Position numbers and translations under genes: made by a program. Under the pieces are notes generated by a model. It was given only the letters and a program-made list of their open reading frames with translations. It had not been told where the DNA came from and made no database searches. A stretch of DNA of 64,000 nucleotides from an uncultured Roseovarius sp. (GTDB taxonomy: Bacteria; Pseudomonadota; Alphaproteobacteria; Rhodobacterales; Rhodobacteraceae), in assembly GCA_951812895.1 (NCBI GenBank), contig OX638333.1, forward strand, positions 4,382,001 through 4,446,000, given 5' to 3'. This document shows positions 1-7,100 of the stretch, piece after piece (positions within the stretch are counted from its first letter, which is position 1; each line of letters starts with the position of its first letter).

Positions 1-69
1 TCACATGAGCGGGCATGGCACGCAGCGGGCACCTGTGTAAGCATCGGCGAAACCTCGAAAGGATCGCCG

Positions 70-636
70 ATGACTCGTCTGATTTTGGCCATTGTACTGG
101 CCCTGTTTCCCCTGACCGCTCTGGCACAGGAAACGACCACGGAACCGCCCGAAAACGCCGCTCCGGATATTTCCGAGCAACAGCAGCCAATGACACTGGA
201 ACGTTTGGATCAGATCGTTCGTGCCCTTGATCCTGAGGCCGAGTCAGATGGGCGGCTTTGGCGGTTTCAGATTGCCAACGTGCCAATCCTGATTGTCACT
301 GATATCGCATCCGACCGCATGCGCGCCTTTGCCCCGGTGCGCGAGGCCAAAGATCTCAGCCCAGAGGATATGGCCCGTGTATTGCAGGCCAACTTCGACA
401 CTGCCCTTGATGCCCGATACGGAATTGCCAAAGACACGCTTTGGTCGATTTTTATCCACCCTCTGTCTCCCCTTGAAAAAGATCAGTTCATTTCAGGGCT
501 AGGACAAGTCGTCAATCTGGCCGCAAGTTACGGCACACTCTATTCCGGCGGCGGTCTACAATACGGTGATGGTGACAGTGGTGAACTGCAACGCGCGCTG
601 ATTGATGAGCTGCTAAAAAAGGGTCAGGAAATCTGA
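70..636 (+). CDS. Exported YbjN-domain-like protein of unknown function
   Basis: The 188-residue protein begins with a clear Sec signal peptide: a hydrophobic stretch ending at an ALA-Q cleavage site near residue 20. The mature part has an acidic, low-complexity linker to about residue 40, then an alpha/beta domain (LERLDQIVRAL, FQIANVPILIVTD) resembling YbjN / type III secretion chaperone-like folds. No catalytic motif is visible. A Shine-Dalgarno sequence (AAAGGA) lies 6-7 bases before the ATG. It precedes bolA and grxD in the same direction. I recognise the fold type only by general appearance; periplasmic location is inferred from the signal peptide. Confidence 0.7.
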   Translation: MTRLILAIVLALFPLTALAQETTTEPPENAAPDISEQQQPMTLERLDQIVRALDPEAESDGRLWRFQIANVPILIVTDIASDRMRAFAPVREAKDLSPEDMARVLQANFDTALDARYGIAKDTLWSIFIHPLSPLEKDQFISGLGQVVNLAASYGTLYSGGGLQYGDGDSGELQRALIDELLKKGQEI

Positions 637-710
637 CAGCGATCGCTGTGCATCTTGCACTTGGCCCATGCGCGTTCTACATCCTTGGATAACGACCAAG
701 GAGAATGCCC

Positions 711-947
711 GTGCCCATGCAAGCCCAGGAAATCGAAGACCTGATCCGCGAAACCTTTCCGGATGCCAAAATCACCGTGATGGGTGACGACGGCGTGCAT
801 TTTTCAGCCGAAGTGATCGACGAAAGCTTTCGCGGCATGAACCGCATCCAGCAACAGCGCGCGGTGATGGCAGCGCTGAAAGGCAAAATGGACGGACCGA
901 ACGGAGAGATTCACGCACTTGGACTGACGACAAAAGCCCCCGCCTGA
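711..947 (+). CDS. bolA: BolA family protein
   Basis: A small single-domain BolA/IbaG-type protein of about 78 residues. The KH-like fold signature is seen in the order IEDLIRETFPDAKITV, VHFSAEVIDESFRGMNRIQQQRAVM and a C-terminal IHALGLTTKAP. BolA proteins bind monothiol glutaredoxins and bridge [2Fe-2S] clusters, so the grxD gene 36 bases downstream is the expected partner. Start choice: AAGGAG at 698-703 is too close to the ATG at 705, so GTG at 711 (spacing 7) or ATG at 717 is more likely. Function in iron-sulfur trafficking or iron sensing is known for the family and inferred here. Confidence 0.92.
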   Translation: MPMQAQEIEDLIRETFPDAKITVMGDDGVHFSAEVIDESFRGMNRIQQQRAVMAALKGKMDGPNGEIHALGLTTKAPA

Positions 948-983
948 CATTGAACGCAGCGCGCCGAGCGCATAGAGGACAAC

Positions 984-1346
984 ATGACTGACGTAAAAAC
1001 TCAAATCGATGAAACCGTCAAAGCCAATGACGTGGTGCTTTACATGAAAGGCACCAAATCCATGCCGCAATGCGGGTTCTCTTCCCGTGTGGCTGGTGTG
1101 CTCAACTACATGGGCGTCGAATTTTCCGACGTAAACGTGCTAGCAGATGATGCAGTTCGTCAGGGTATCAAAGATTACTCAGACTGGCCCACCGTTCCCC
1201 AGCTTTATGTAAAGGGTGAATTTGTCGGCGGCTGTGACATCATCACCGAAATGACCTTGTCGGGTGAGCTGGATCAGTTGTTCGAAGATAATGGCGTGAC
1301 ATACGACAAAGAAGCCGCTGACCGCATCCGCGAAGCCAACGGCTGA
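984..1346 (+). CDS. grxD: Monothiol glutaredoxin Grx4 family
   Basis: The 120-residue protein carries the CGFS active site (MPQCGFSSR, Cys30), the family hallmark of monothiol glutaredoxins that carry [2Fe-2S] clusters. The glutathione-binding elements WPTVPQLY with its cis-Pro and GGCDI follow in the normal order. Length and architecture are standard for a single-domain Grx4. It sits directly behind bolA, the partner with which such proteins form mixed cluster-bridged dimers, so joint expression is likely. A bidirectional hairpin follows the gene at 1373-1399. Confidence 0.96.
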   Translation: MTDVKTQIDETVKANDVVLYMKGTKSMPQCGFSSRVAGVLNYMGVEFSDVNVLADDAVRQGIKDYSDWPTVPQLYVKGEFVGGCDIITEMTLSGELDQLFEDNGVTYDKEAADRIREANG

Positions 1347-1372
1347 TATCAACACAAATTAACCCGAAAGTT

Positions 1373-1399
1373 GGCCCGGCGCACTCATTGCACCGGGCC
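1373..1399. terminator. Hairpin between convergent grxD and gmaS
   Basis: Perfect 7-base arms GGCCCGG (1373-1379) and CCGGGCC (1393-1399) continue inward after one mismatch. The hairpin lies between the two convergent genes, so it may terminate both. No strong T tract flanks it, so confidence is moderate. Confidence 0.5.
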
Positions 1400-1408
1400 C
1401 TTCCAATG

Positions 1409-2743
1409 TTAAACGTCCAGCGTGTGATCTTTCTCCCACTGGCTGAAATGTGTCACAAACGACGTCCATTCCTGATGCCGCAGCTTCAGATAGGCGGCTG
1501 AGAACTCTTCCCCCATCATCGATTTCAGCTCTTTGTCCTTGTCGTAAAGACGCATGGCATCCAGCATGTTCAGTGGCAGTTTCGGCGCACCGCGCACCTT
1601 GTGACCCTCGGCATACATATCGATGTCATACCGCTTGCCCGGATCGGCCTTGCTTCGCACGCCCGAAAGCCCCGCGGCAATGATCACCGCCTGCAACAGA
1701 TAGGGGTTTACCGCCCCATCCGGCAAACGCAGTTCAAACCGGCCAGGGCCCGGCACCCGCACCATATGCGTGCGGTTGTTGCCGGTCCACGTAACTGTGT
1801 TGGGCGCCCATGTGGCGCCCGACATCGTCCGCGGTGCGTTGATACGTTTGTAGGAGTTCACCGTCGGATTGGTGATCGCCGCCAGCGCGCTGGCGTGCTT
1901 CATGATCCCGCCAAGGAAATTTGCACCCTTGTCCGACAGGCCCAGTTCGGCCGTCTGGCTGCCACCGGTGGCCTCGGTCGCGAACACATTGGTTTTGGCC
2001 GCCGCCCCCGGCGCATCCCAGACCGAAATGTGGGCATGGCACCCATTGCCGGTCAGCCCTTCAACAGGCTTGGGCATGAATGTCGCGCGAAATCCGTGCT
2101 TTTCAGCGACCGATTTGGTCATGAATTTGAAAAAACTGTGCTTGTCCGCGGTGTTCAATGCGTCATCGAATTCCCAGTTCATTTCAAACTGGCCATTCGC
2201 ATCCTCGTGGTCGTTCTGATACGGACCCCAGCCCAGATCAAGCATGTAGTCGCAAATCTCGCGCACCACGTCATAGCGGCGCATCACCGCCTGCTGATCG
2301 TAACAAGGTTTGGCAGCCGTATCGAACTCATCGCTCAGCGCAGTTCCATCCGGTGTCAGCAGGAAATACTCTGCCTCGATCCCGGTTTTGACATACATAC
2401 CCTCTGCGGCAGCTTCGTCGATCAGGCGGCGCAACACATTTCGCGGGGCCTGCGCCACATCCTCCCCTTCCATCACGGGGTTTGCGGCGACCCACGCAAC
2501 CTCGGGCTTCCACGGCAACTGAATGACCGAATTCGGATCCGGCACGGCCAGCATATCCGGGTGTGCTGGTGTCATATCCAGATAAGTGGCAAAGCCAGCA
2601 AATCCTGCACCATCCTCCTGCATATCGGCGATCGCCTGCGCAGGCACCAGTTTGGCCCGCTGCCCACCGAACAGGTCGGTGAAGGAAATCATAAAGTATT
2701 TAACGCCGTTCTCTGCGGCATACGCGGCCAGATCAACCGTCAT
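1409..2743 (-). CDS. gmaS: Glutamine synthetase-like ligase, GmaS / GlnT type
   Basis: The 444-residue protein has the glutamine synthetase layout: an N-terminal beta-grasp part (FMISFTDLFGGQRAKLVP), then the catalytic barrel with GIEAEYF (metal-binding Glu), NGCHAHISVW, the ATP/glutamate loop with ApRTMSGATWAPNTVTWTGNNRTHMVRVP, and FELRLPDGAVNPYL. It belongs to the short type-III/GlnT branch that includes gamma-glutamylmethylamide synthetase (methylamine + glutamate + ATP). Being last in an operon after mgsABC and a DUF3303 gene is the arrangement I know for GmaS in methylamine-using Rhodobacteraceae. ATG at 2743 is chosen because GGAG lies seven bases upstream; upstream in-frame sequence runs into the previous gene. 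The alternative is a GlnT ammonia ligase. Confidence 0.75.
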   Translation of the reverse strand: MTVDLAAYAAENGVKYFMISFTDLFGGQRAKLVPAQAIADMQEDGAGFAGFATYLDMTPAHPDMLAVPDPNSVIQLPWKPEVAWVAANPVMEGEDVAQAPRNVLRRLIDEAAAEGMYVKTGIEAEYFLLTPDGTALSDEFDTAAKPCYDQQAVMRRYDVVREICDYMLDLGWGPYQNDHEDANGQFEMNWEFDDALNTADKHSFFKFMTKSVAEKHGFRATFMPKPVEGLTGNGCHAHISVWDAPGAAAKTNVFATEATGGSQTAELGLSDKGANFLGGIMKHASALAAITNPTVNSYKRINAPRTMSGATWAPNTVTWTGNNRTHMVRVPGPGRFELRLPDGAVNPYLLQAVIIAAGLSGVRSKADPGKRYDIDMYAEGHKVRGAPKLPLNMLDAMRLYDKDKELKSMMGEEFSAAYLKLRHQEWTSFVTHFSQWEKDHTLDV

Positions 2744-2745
2744 GT

Positions 2746-3000
2746 TTAGCTCCCTATTGGTTTGTCTATGAGTTCTATGACCTCGAAATCCACCAGATCG
2801 TCCCAATTTGCGATCCAAGTGTCAAAGGTTTCGGGGGTTTCTGTCCGCATCAATTGATAGCAGACATCATCGCCAGCACTCAGCCAGCTATCAAGATAGC
2901 ACAGGCCCAGGGGTAACATCCGGCCCTGTGCAGCAAAGCGTTTGTATACGGCGGTCGAATGGCCTGCTTTGAACCGTTCGATCACCATATACATCGGCAT
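2746..3000 (-). CDS. DUF3303-like small protein
   Basis: An 84-residue single-domain protein (MVIERFKAGHSTAVYKRFAAQGRM, then LPLGLCYLDSWLS and FDTWIANWDDLVDFEVIEL). It resembles DUF3303 (ferredoxin-like alpha/beta barrel) proteins, whose function is unknown. Its ATG overlaps the mgsC stop in a TGATG arrangement and its stop lies two bases before gmaS, so it is translationally coupled between the synthase and ligase genes. That position suggests an accessory role in methylamine/N-methylglutamate metabolism, but nothing in the sequence shows a catalytic site. Confidence 0.75.
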   Translation of the reverse strand: MPMYMVIERFKAGHSTAVYKRFAAQGRMLPLGLCYLDSWLSAGDDVCYQLMRTETPETFDTWIANWDDLVDFEVIELIDKPIGS

Positions 3001-4337
3001 CAGAAGTTTGTTCCCGGTTTGCCCGGATACCAATCCGTTCCGGCCAAAGGCACTTTGGCCATCGCGGCGGCCTCCATCGTCAAAGCGACCAGATCCTCGG
3101 GTTCAAGGTTGTGCAGATGATTCTTGCCACAGGCGCGCGCGATTGTTTGCGCCTCCAGCGTCATCACTTTGAGATAGTTTTTCAGACGGCGGCCTCCCTC
3201 AATCGGATCAAACCGTGCCATCAGCTCCGGATCCTGCGTGGTAATCCCGGCCGGATCGCGGCCCTCGTGCCAGTCATCATAGGCCCCGGCAGTCGTGCCG
3301 AGCTTATTGTACTCAGCCTCCCATTTCGGGTCATTGTCACCAATGGCAATCATTGCAGCGGTCCCGATAGAGACTGCGTCCGCACCCAACGCCATCGCCT
3401 TTGCCACATCAGCGCCGGACCGGATACCACCAGACAGGATCAGCTGCACCTTACGGTGCATACCCAGATCCTGAAGCGCCTCAACCGCCGGACGGATGAT
3501 AGCGAGCGTTGGCTGGCCTACATGTTCAATGAACACATCCTGTGTCGCAGCCGTGCCGCCTTGCATGCCGTCCAGCACAACCGCATCGGCACCGGCCTTG
3601 ATCGCCAGCGTCGTGTCGTAATAGGGTCGCGCACCGGCCACTTTAACATAAATCGGTACTTTCCAACCGGTTACCTCACGAAGCTCAAGTATCTTGATCT
3701 CCAGATCATCCGGCCCGGTCCAATCCGGGTGCCGACAGGCAGACCGCTGGTCAATCCCCTTGGGAAGGTTGCGCATCTCAGCCACACGGTCTGAAATCTT
3801 TTGTCCCAGCAACATACCGCCGCCGCCCGGTTTCGCACCCTGCCCCACGACAATCTCAATCGCATCCGCTTTGCGCAGATCATCCGGGTTCATACCATAG
3901 CGCGACGGCAGATACTGATAGACCAGCTTACTGGAATGCCCGCGTTCTTCGGGCGTCATGCCACCGTCACCAGTGGTTGTCGACGTGCCCGCCGCATCCG
4001 CACCACGCCCAAGCGCCTCTTTGGCTGGGCCGGACAACGCACCAAAGCTCATGCCGGCAATTGTAATCGGAATATCCAACTCAATCGGGTTCTTGGCGTG
4101 CAGGCCCCCTATGGTCACAGAGGTTTCACATTTCTCACGATACCCCTCAAGCGGATAACGTGAAATCGACGCGCCCATAAACAGCAGGTCGTCAAAATTC
4201 GGGACCCGGCGCTTCGCACCTCCCCCACGGATGTCGTATATTCCGGTGGCTGCCGCACGACGGATATCGCTGTTCACATCATTAGTAAACGTGGCCGACA
4301 TACGCGGCGTTGTGTGCGGGATAGTATTATCTGTCAT
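3000..4337 (-). CDS. mgsC: N-methylglutamate synthase subunit C / FMN-binding glutamate synthase-like
   Basis: The 445-residue protein corresponds to the FMN-binding central barrel of glutamate synthase. Visible elements are PITIAGMSFGALSGPAKEALGRGADAAGT, GDGGMTPEERG, the GQGAKPGGGGML loop, IYVKVAGARP, GADAVVLDGMQGGTAATQ, and a phosphate-binding LILSGGIRSGADVAKAMALGADAVSIGTAAM. In the N-methylglutamate pathway MgsC joins MgsA and MgsB to make N-methylglutamate from methylamine and glutamate. The C-terminal part keeps several Cys/His positions (ARACGKNHLHNL) like those near the iron-sulfur site of GltB. The alternative name is GlxD of the rhizobial glxBCD-glnT set; sequence alone does not separate these. 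Confidence 0.8.
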   Translation of the reverse strand: MTDNTIPHTTPRMSATFTNDVNSDIRRAAATGIYDIRGGGAKRRVPNFDDLLFMGASISRYPLEGYREKCETSVTIGGLHAKNPIELDIPITIAGMSFGALSGPAKEALGRGADAAGTSTTTGDGGMTPEERGHSSKLVYQYLPSRYGMNPDDLRKADAIEIVVGQGAKPGGGGMLLGQKISDRVAEMRNLPKGIDQRSACRHPDWTGPDDLEIKILELREVTGWKVPIYVKVAGARPYYDTTLAIKAGADAVVLDGMQGGTAATQDVFIEHVGQPTLAIIRPAVEALQDLGMHRKVQLILSGGIRSGADVAKAMALGADAVSIGTAAMIAIGDNDPKWEAEYNKLGTTAGAYDDWHEGRDPAGITTQDPELMARFDPIEGGRRLKNYLKVMTLEAQTIARACGKNHLHNLEPEDLVALTMEAAAMAKVPLAGTDWYPGKPGTNF

Positions 4338-4349
4338 CTTTTCAATCCC

Positions 4350-5033
4350 TTAGTAAGCGCCGGCGTTGTCGACATCAAAGTTGTAAAGGTTCCGGGCAGA
4401 GCCATATCGCGTGAACTCCTCCGGCTTGGCGTCAATTCCCGCCTCGGCAAGAATCTCCGTCAGGAACGCGATATGTTCCGGCCGCATTTCCTTTTTCTCG
4501 CAATCCGCGCCAAGGCTCTTCACCTCGCCGCGCACGAAAAACCGTGCCTCGTAACAACTGTCACCCAAAGCATCGCCTGCATCACCACAAACCACGACAT
4601 TGCCTGATTGCGCCATAAAGCCTGACATGTGACCGATATTGCCCTGCACCACGATATTGACCCCCTTCATGGAAATCCCGCAGCGCGAAGAAGCATTACC
4701 CTTGACCACGATCAAACCGCCATGCGCGGTGGCGCCCAGATATTGGCTGGCATCACCTTCAATCACGATCTTGCCTGACATCATGTTTTCACCCGTCCCG
4801 GGCCCGGCTGAACCGTCCACATTGATCGTGGCCTGTTTGTTCATGCCACCACAATAGTAACCGGTAGACCCGCGCACCGTCACTTCGATCGGCGCATCCA
4901 AACCCACAGCAATCGCATGACTGCCTTTTGGGTTTACAATTTCCCACGCGGTTTCATTGGTTTGCTGGCTTTGCGCATGCAACGCTTCGTGCATTGCGCG
5001 AAGGCCTTTTTCTCCTAGGTCAAATGTCTGCAT
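4350..5033 (-). CDS. mgsB: N-methylglutamate synthase subunit B / GXGXG domain protein
   Basis: The 227-residue protein is a single GXGXG beta-helix domain as found at the C-terminus of glutamate synthase. Repeated turns are visible: VRGSTGYYCGGMNKQATINVDG, GPGTGENMMSGKIVIEGDA, GATAHGGLIVVKGNA, CGISMKGVNIVVQGNIG, SGFMAQSGNVVVCGDAG. The ATG at 5033 is chosen because it begins one base after the mgsA stop and matches the family start; upstream in-frame sequence is antisense to mgsA coding. Together with the amidotransferase and FMN subunits it reconstitutes a split glutamate-synthase-like enzyme. Confidence 0.8.
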   Translation of the reverse strand: MQTFDLGEKGLRAMHEALHAQSQQTNETAWEIVNPKGSHAIAVGLDAPIEVTVRGSTGYYCGGMNKQATINVDGSAGPGTGENMMSGKIVIEGDASQYLGATAHGGLIVVKGNASSRCGISMKGVNIVVQGNIGHMSGFMAQSGNVVVCGDAGDALGDSCYEARFFVRGEVKSLGADCEKKEMRPEHIAFLTEILAEAGIDAKPEEFTRYGSARNLYNFDVDNAGAY

Positions 5034-5034
5034 A

Positions 5035-5931
5035 TCAGTGGTTCCAGAAATAAACGGTTGCGGGCTCGGGCTCCCAGACTTTGGCGTCTTCAATCCCCGG
5101 AAGGCTGACCAACGCACGGTATTCGCTGCCGAATGCCACATATTGATCGGTTTCGGCCATCACGGCAGGCTTGCAGGCAATCGGGTCACGGACCACGCCG
5201 AACCCGTCCTTGGTGCCAACAACAAACGTGTAAAACCCGTCGAGATCATCGAGACCCGACTCAAGCGCCTCACCCAATGTGCTGCCTTCCTGCATTTTCC
5301 AGGTAAGGTATGCAGCTGCAACTTCGGTGTCATTTTCCGTCTCAACAGTCACCCCTTCACGCGCCAGTTTGCGCCGTAGCGAATTATGGTTAGACAGCGA
5401 TCCATTATGCACAAGGCACTGATCCATCCCGGTGGAAAAAGGATGGGCTCCCAGGGTCGTCACCGCGGATTCTGTCGCCATCCGTGTATGTCCGATCCCG
5501 TGAGAGCCCTCTAGTTTGGGGATGTCAAAACGTTTCGCCACATCACCAGGAAGACCAACTTCTTTATATATTTCAATTATTTCACCGGCACTCATAACCC
5601 GAACATCGGGGCGCATTTCTTTCAATGCCGCACGTGCCTTACGCAGTTTTGCCTCGCTCAGATCAATCACCGCATGAGTATCAACTACCCTCACGCTGAC
5701 GGCCTCTCCGATCGCGTCACTCAATGCGTCCTGCAGCCCGTCATAAGCGGTCTCAGGATCAGCCGCCTGTAACGTCAGCTTTGCCATACCTGCCTTTTCA
5801 TCCGTATAGACCGCAATACCGGCACTGTCCGGTCCCCGGTCTGTCATCGTGATCAGCATATCGGTCAACATTTCGCCCAGTCGCGGTTCAAGCGACTTAT
5901 CTTTCAGGAATAACCCGACGATTCCACACAT
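5035..5931 (-). CDS. mgsA: N-methylglutamate synthase subunit A / class II glutamine amidotransferase
   Basis: The 298-residue protein has the N-terminal nucleophile Cys2 (MCGIVGLF), with GHTRMAT, HNGSLSNHNSLRRKL and NDTEVAAAYL, all typical of class II amidotransferase domains (GltB/PurF type). An insertion of about 80 residues (roughly 60-140) separates the first strand from the GHTRMA block, as in MgsA/GlxB proteins. It would supply ammonia or handle the amino group exchange for the MgsB/MgsC parts. It is first in the mgsABC-DUF3303-gmaS operon. A promoter with a TTGAAA / TATGGT pair spaced 17 bases and palindromes precedes it, suggesting control by the adjacent XRE-cupin gene. Confidence 0.8.
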   Translation of the reverse strand: MCGIVGLFLKDKSLEPRLGEMLTDMLITMTDRGPDSAGIAVYTDEKAGMAKLTLQAADPETAYDGLQDALSDAIGEAVSVRVVDTHAVIDLSEAKLRKARAALKEMRPDVRVMSAGEIIEIYKEVGLPGDVAKRFDIPKLEGSHGIGHTRMATESAVTTLGAHPFSTGMDQCLVHNGSLSNHNSLRRKLAREGVTVETENDTEVAAAYLTWKMQEGSTLGEALESGLDDLDGFYTFVVGTKDGFGVVRDPIACKPAVMAETDQYVAFGSEYRALVSLPGIEDAKVWEPEPATVYFWNH

Positions 5932-5939
5932 TTCGCGCC

Positions 5940-6017
5940 TCCATGAATCGGTTCATGGAACCATAACTGGCAGTGAAACAAATTTCAACACCAAGAATTA
6001 AATTTCACTGTGGTGAA
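5940..6017 (-). promoter_or_regulatory. Putative promoter and operators of the mgsABC-gmaS operon
   Basis: On the minus strand TTGAAA (5988-5983) and TATGGT (5965-5960) are separated by 17 bases and make a plausible sigma-70 promoter. Three inverted repeats surround it: TGAAA-N4-TTTCA (5974-5987) overlapping the -35 box, TTCAC-N4-GTGAA (6004-6017) upstream, and 8-base arms TCCATGAA / TTCATGGA (5940-5959) that include the mgsA Shine-Dalgarno region. These are candidate operators for the XRE-cupin protein whose gene ends at 6022. Confidence 0.5.
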
Positions 6018-6021
6018 TAAT

Positions 6022-6654
6022 TCAACTGCCGCCTTGTGCGTAGGAAATGACTGACAAATACCGCACCGGCAGGCGGATTAACTCATCCGGGCCATGGGGC
6101 GCATCCGCGTCAAAAAACAGACTATCCCCTGGACGCAAGTGAAAACTCTGATCGCCGTGGCGATAACCTACCTCGCCCTCCAGCACATAGAGCAGTTCAA
6201 CCCCGTCATGCTGAAACGTTTCAAAGACATCTGATTCCTCGGTCAATGTGATCAGATAAGGCTCAACCATCACCCCACTGGAAATCGCACCCAAATGCCC
6301 CAAAAGATTGTACTGATGCCCGGCCCGCGTCCCGGCACGCTCAATCTCCAATGCTTCGCCGGCTTTGACATGTACCGCCTCGCGGCTTTCTTCAAACCTG
6401 CGAAAAAATGATGTCACCGGAACGCTCAGCGCGGCAGACAACGCCTGTAATGTCGTCAGCGACGGCGAGGTCATCCCGTTTTCAATCTTCGACAGCATCC
6501 CAACCGAAAGGCCCGTAGATGCGGCCAAATCAGCAACGGTCATCTTGCGAGAACGTCTGAATTCCCGCACCTCGCGCCCAATCGCGGTTTCGAGATTCTT
6601 TTCCTGATGTTCGCGGACCTTATGCGGGTCCTGGCTGAGTTTTGATGCTGGCAT
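6022..6654 (-). CDS. XRE-family regulator with cupin sensor domain
   Basis: The 210-residue protein has an XRE helix-turn-helix at about residues 25-80 (REFRRSRKMTVADLAASTGLSVGMLSKIENGMTSPSL) and a C-terminal cupin at about 110-205 (VELLYVLEGEVGYRHGDQSFHLRPGDSLFFDADAPHGP). This PuuR-like architecture usually senses amines or amino acids through the cupin. ATG at 6654 follows a strong GGAGG. Lying 90 bases before mgsA in the same direction, with palindromes in the gap, it is the likely regulator of the mgs-gmaS operon. Effector and direction of control are not visible. Confidence 0.85.
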   Translation of the reverse strand: MPASKLSQDPHKVREHQEKNLETAIGREVREFRRSRKMTVADLAASTGLSVGMLSKIENGMTSPSLTTLQALSAALSVPVTSFFRRFEESREAVHVKAGEALEIERAGTRAGHQYNLLGHLGAISSGVMVEPYLITLTEESDVFETFQHDGVELLYVLEGEVGYRHGDQSFHLRPGDSLFFDADAPHGPDELIRLPVRYLSVISYAQGGS

Positions 6655-6731
6655 AGCCCCTCCTGCGCGCCCGGCGGACCACAACGATGATCAATTGCAA
6701 CCGGAATTGCAAGTAGACCCCGGCCGACTCG

Positions 6732-7097
6732 CTATTTTCCAGCCTTTTCCAGCTCTTCCGCCAATATCGGCGCACCTAATGTCATCGAATGCACCCCCAT
6801 GATCGACGTCAGTTGAAGAACCTCCAGAATTTCCTCTTTGGTGGCTCCCTCTTTCAATGCGTTTTGCATATGCCGCCGTACACCCGGTGCCCATAAATGC
6901 GTAGTGGCCGCATTGATCGCTATGAAGATCAGTTCTTTCGTTTTCTGCGGCAACGGGCCTTGTTTCTGGGGCACCGCCCGAAACGCCAAAAACGCCTCAA
7001 GGTAGTCGGGATCCATCTCTGCCATCATGTCCCAGATCGGGTTCCAGTCATCACTCTGGCGCTGCGCCTCTGTTGCGGGATAGGTCTTGTCGCCCAT
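6732..7097 (-). CDS. Carboxymuconolactone decarboxylase family protein (no CxxC)
   Basis: The 121-residue protein matches the carboxymuconolactone decarboxylase/AhpD helical fold (TKELIFIAINAATTHLWAPGVRRHMQNALKEGATKEEILEVLQL, then SIMGVHSMTLGAPILAEEL). The CxxC of peroxidatic AhpD proteins is absent, so alkylhydroperoxidase activity is unlikely. A decarboxylase or isomerase-like role is possible but unproven. It starts directly at the stop of the ThDP enzyme (GTG at 7100 or ATG at 7097), so the two are almost certainly co-translated and probably act in one pathway. Confidence 0.8.
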   Translation of the reverse strand: MGDKTYPATEAQRQSDDWNPIWDMMAEMDPDYLEAFLAFRAVPQKQGPLPQKTKELIFIAINAATTHLWAPGVRRHMQNALKEGATKEEILEVLQLTSIMGVHSMTLGAPILAEELEKAGK

Positions 7098-7100
7098 CAC

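Noticed and set aside
1..69. C-terminal end of an upstream gene entering the window
   Set aside because: Two frames end near the left edge (stops at 6-8 and 38-40), but too few codons are visible to recognise any protein.
1601..2749. Long plus-strand open frame opposite gmaS
   Set aside because: It is an antisense shadow of a strongly conserved gene, rich in Arg/His/Pro and without a ribosome site. The same holds for the other long antisense frames, e.g. 7668-8960 and 43248-44414.
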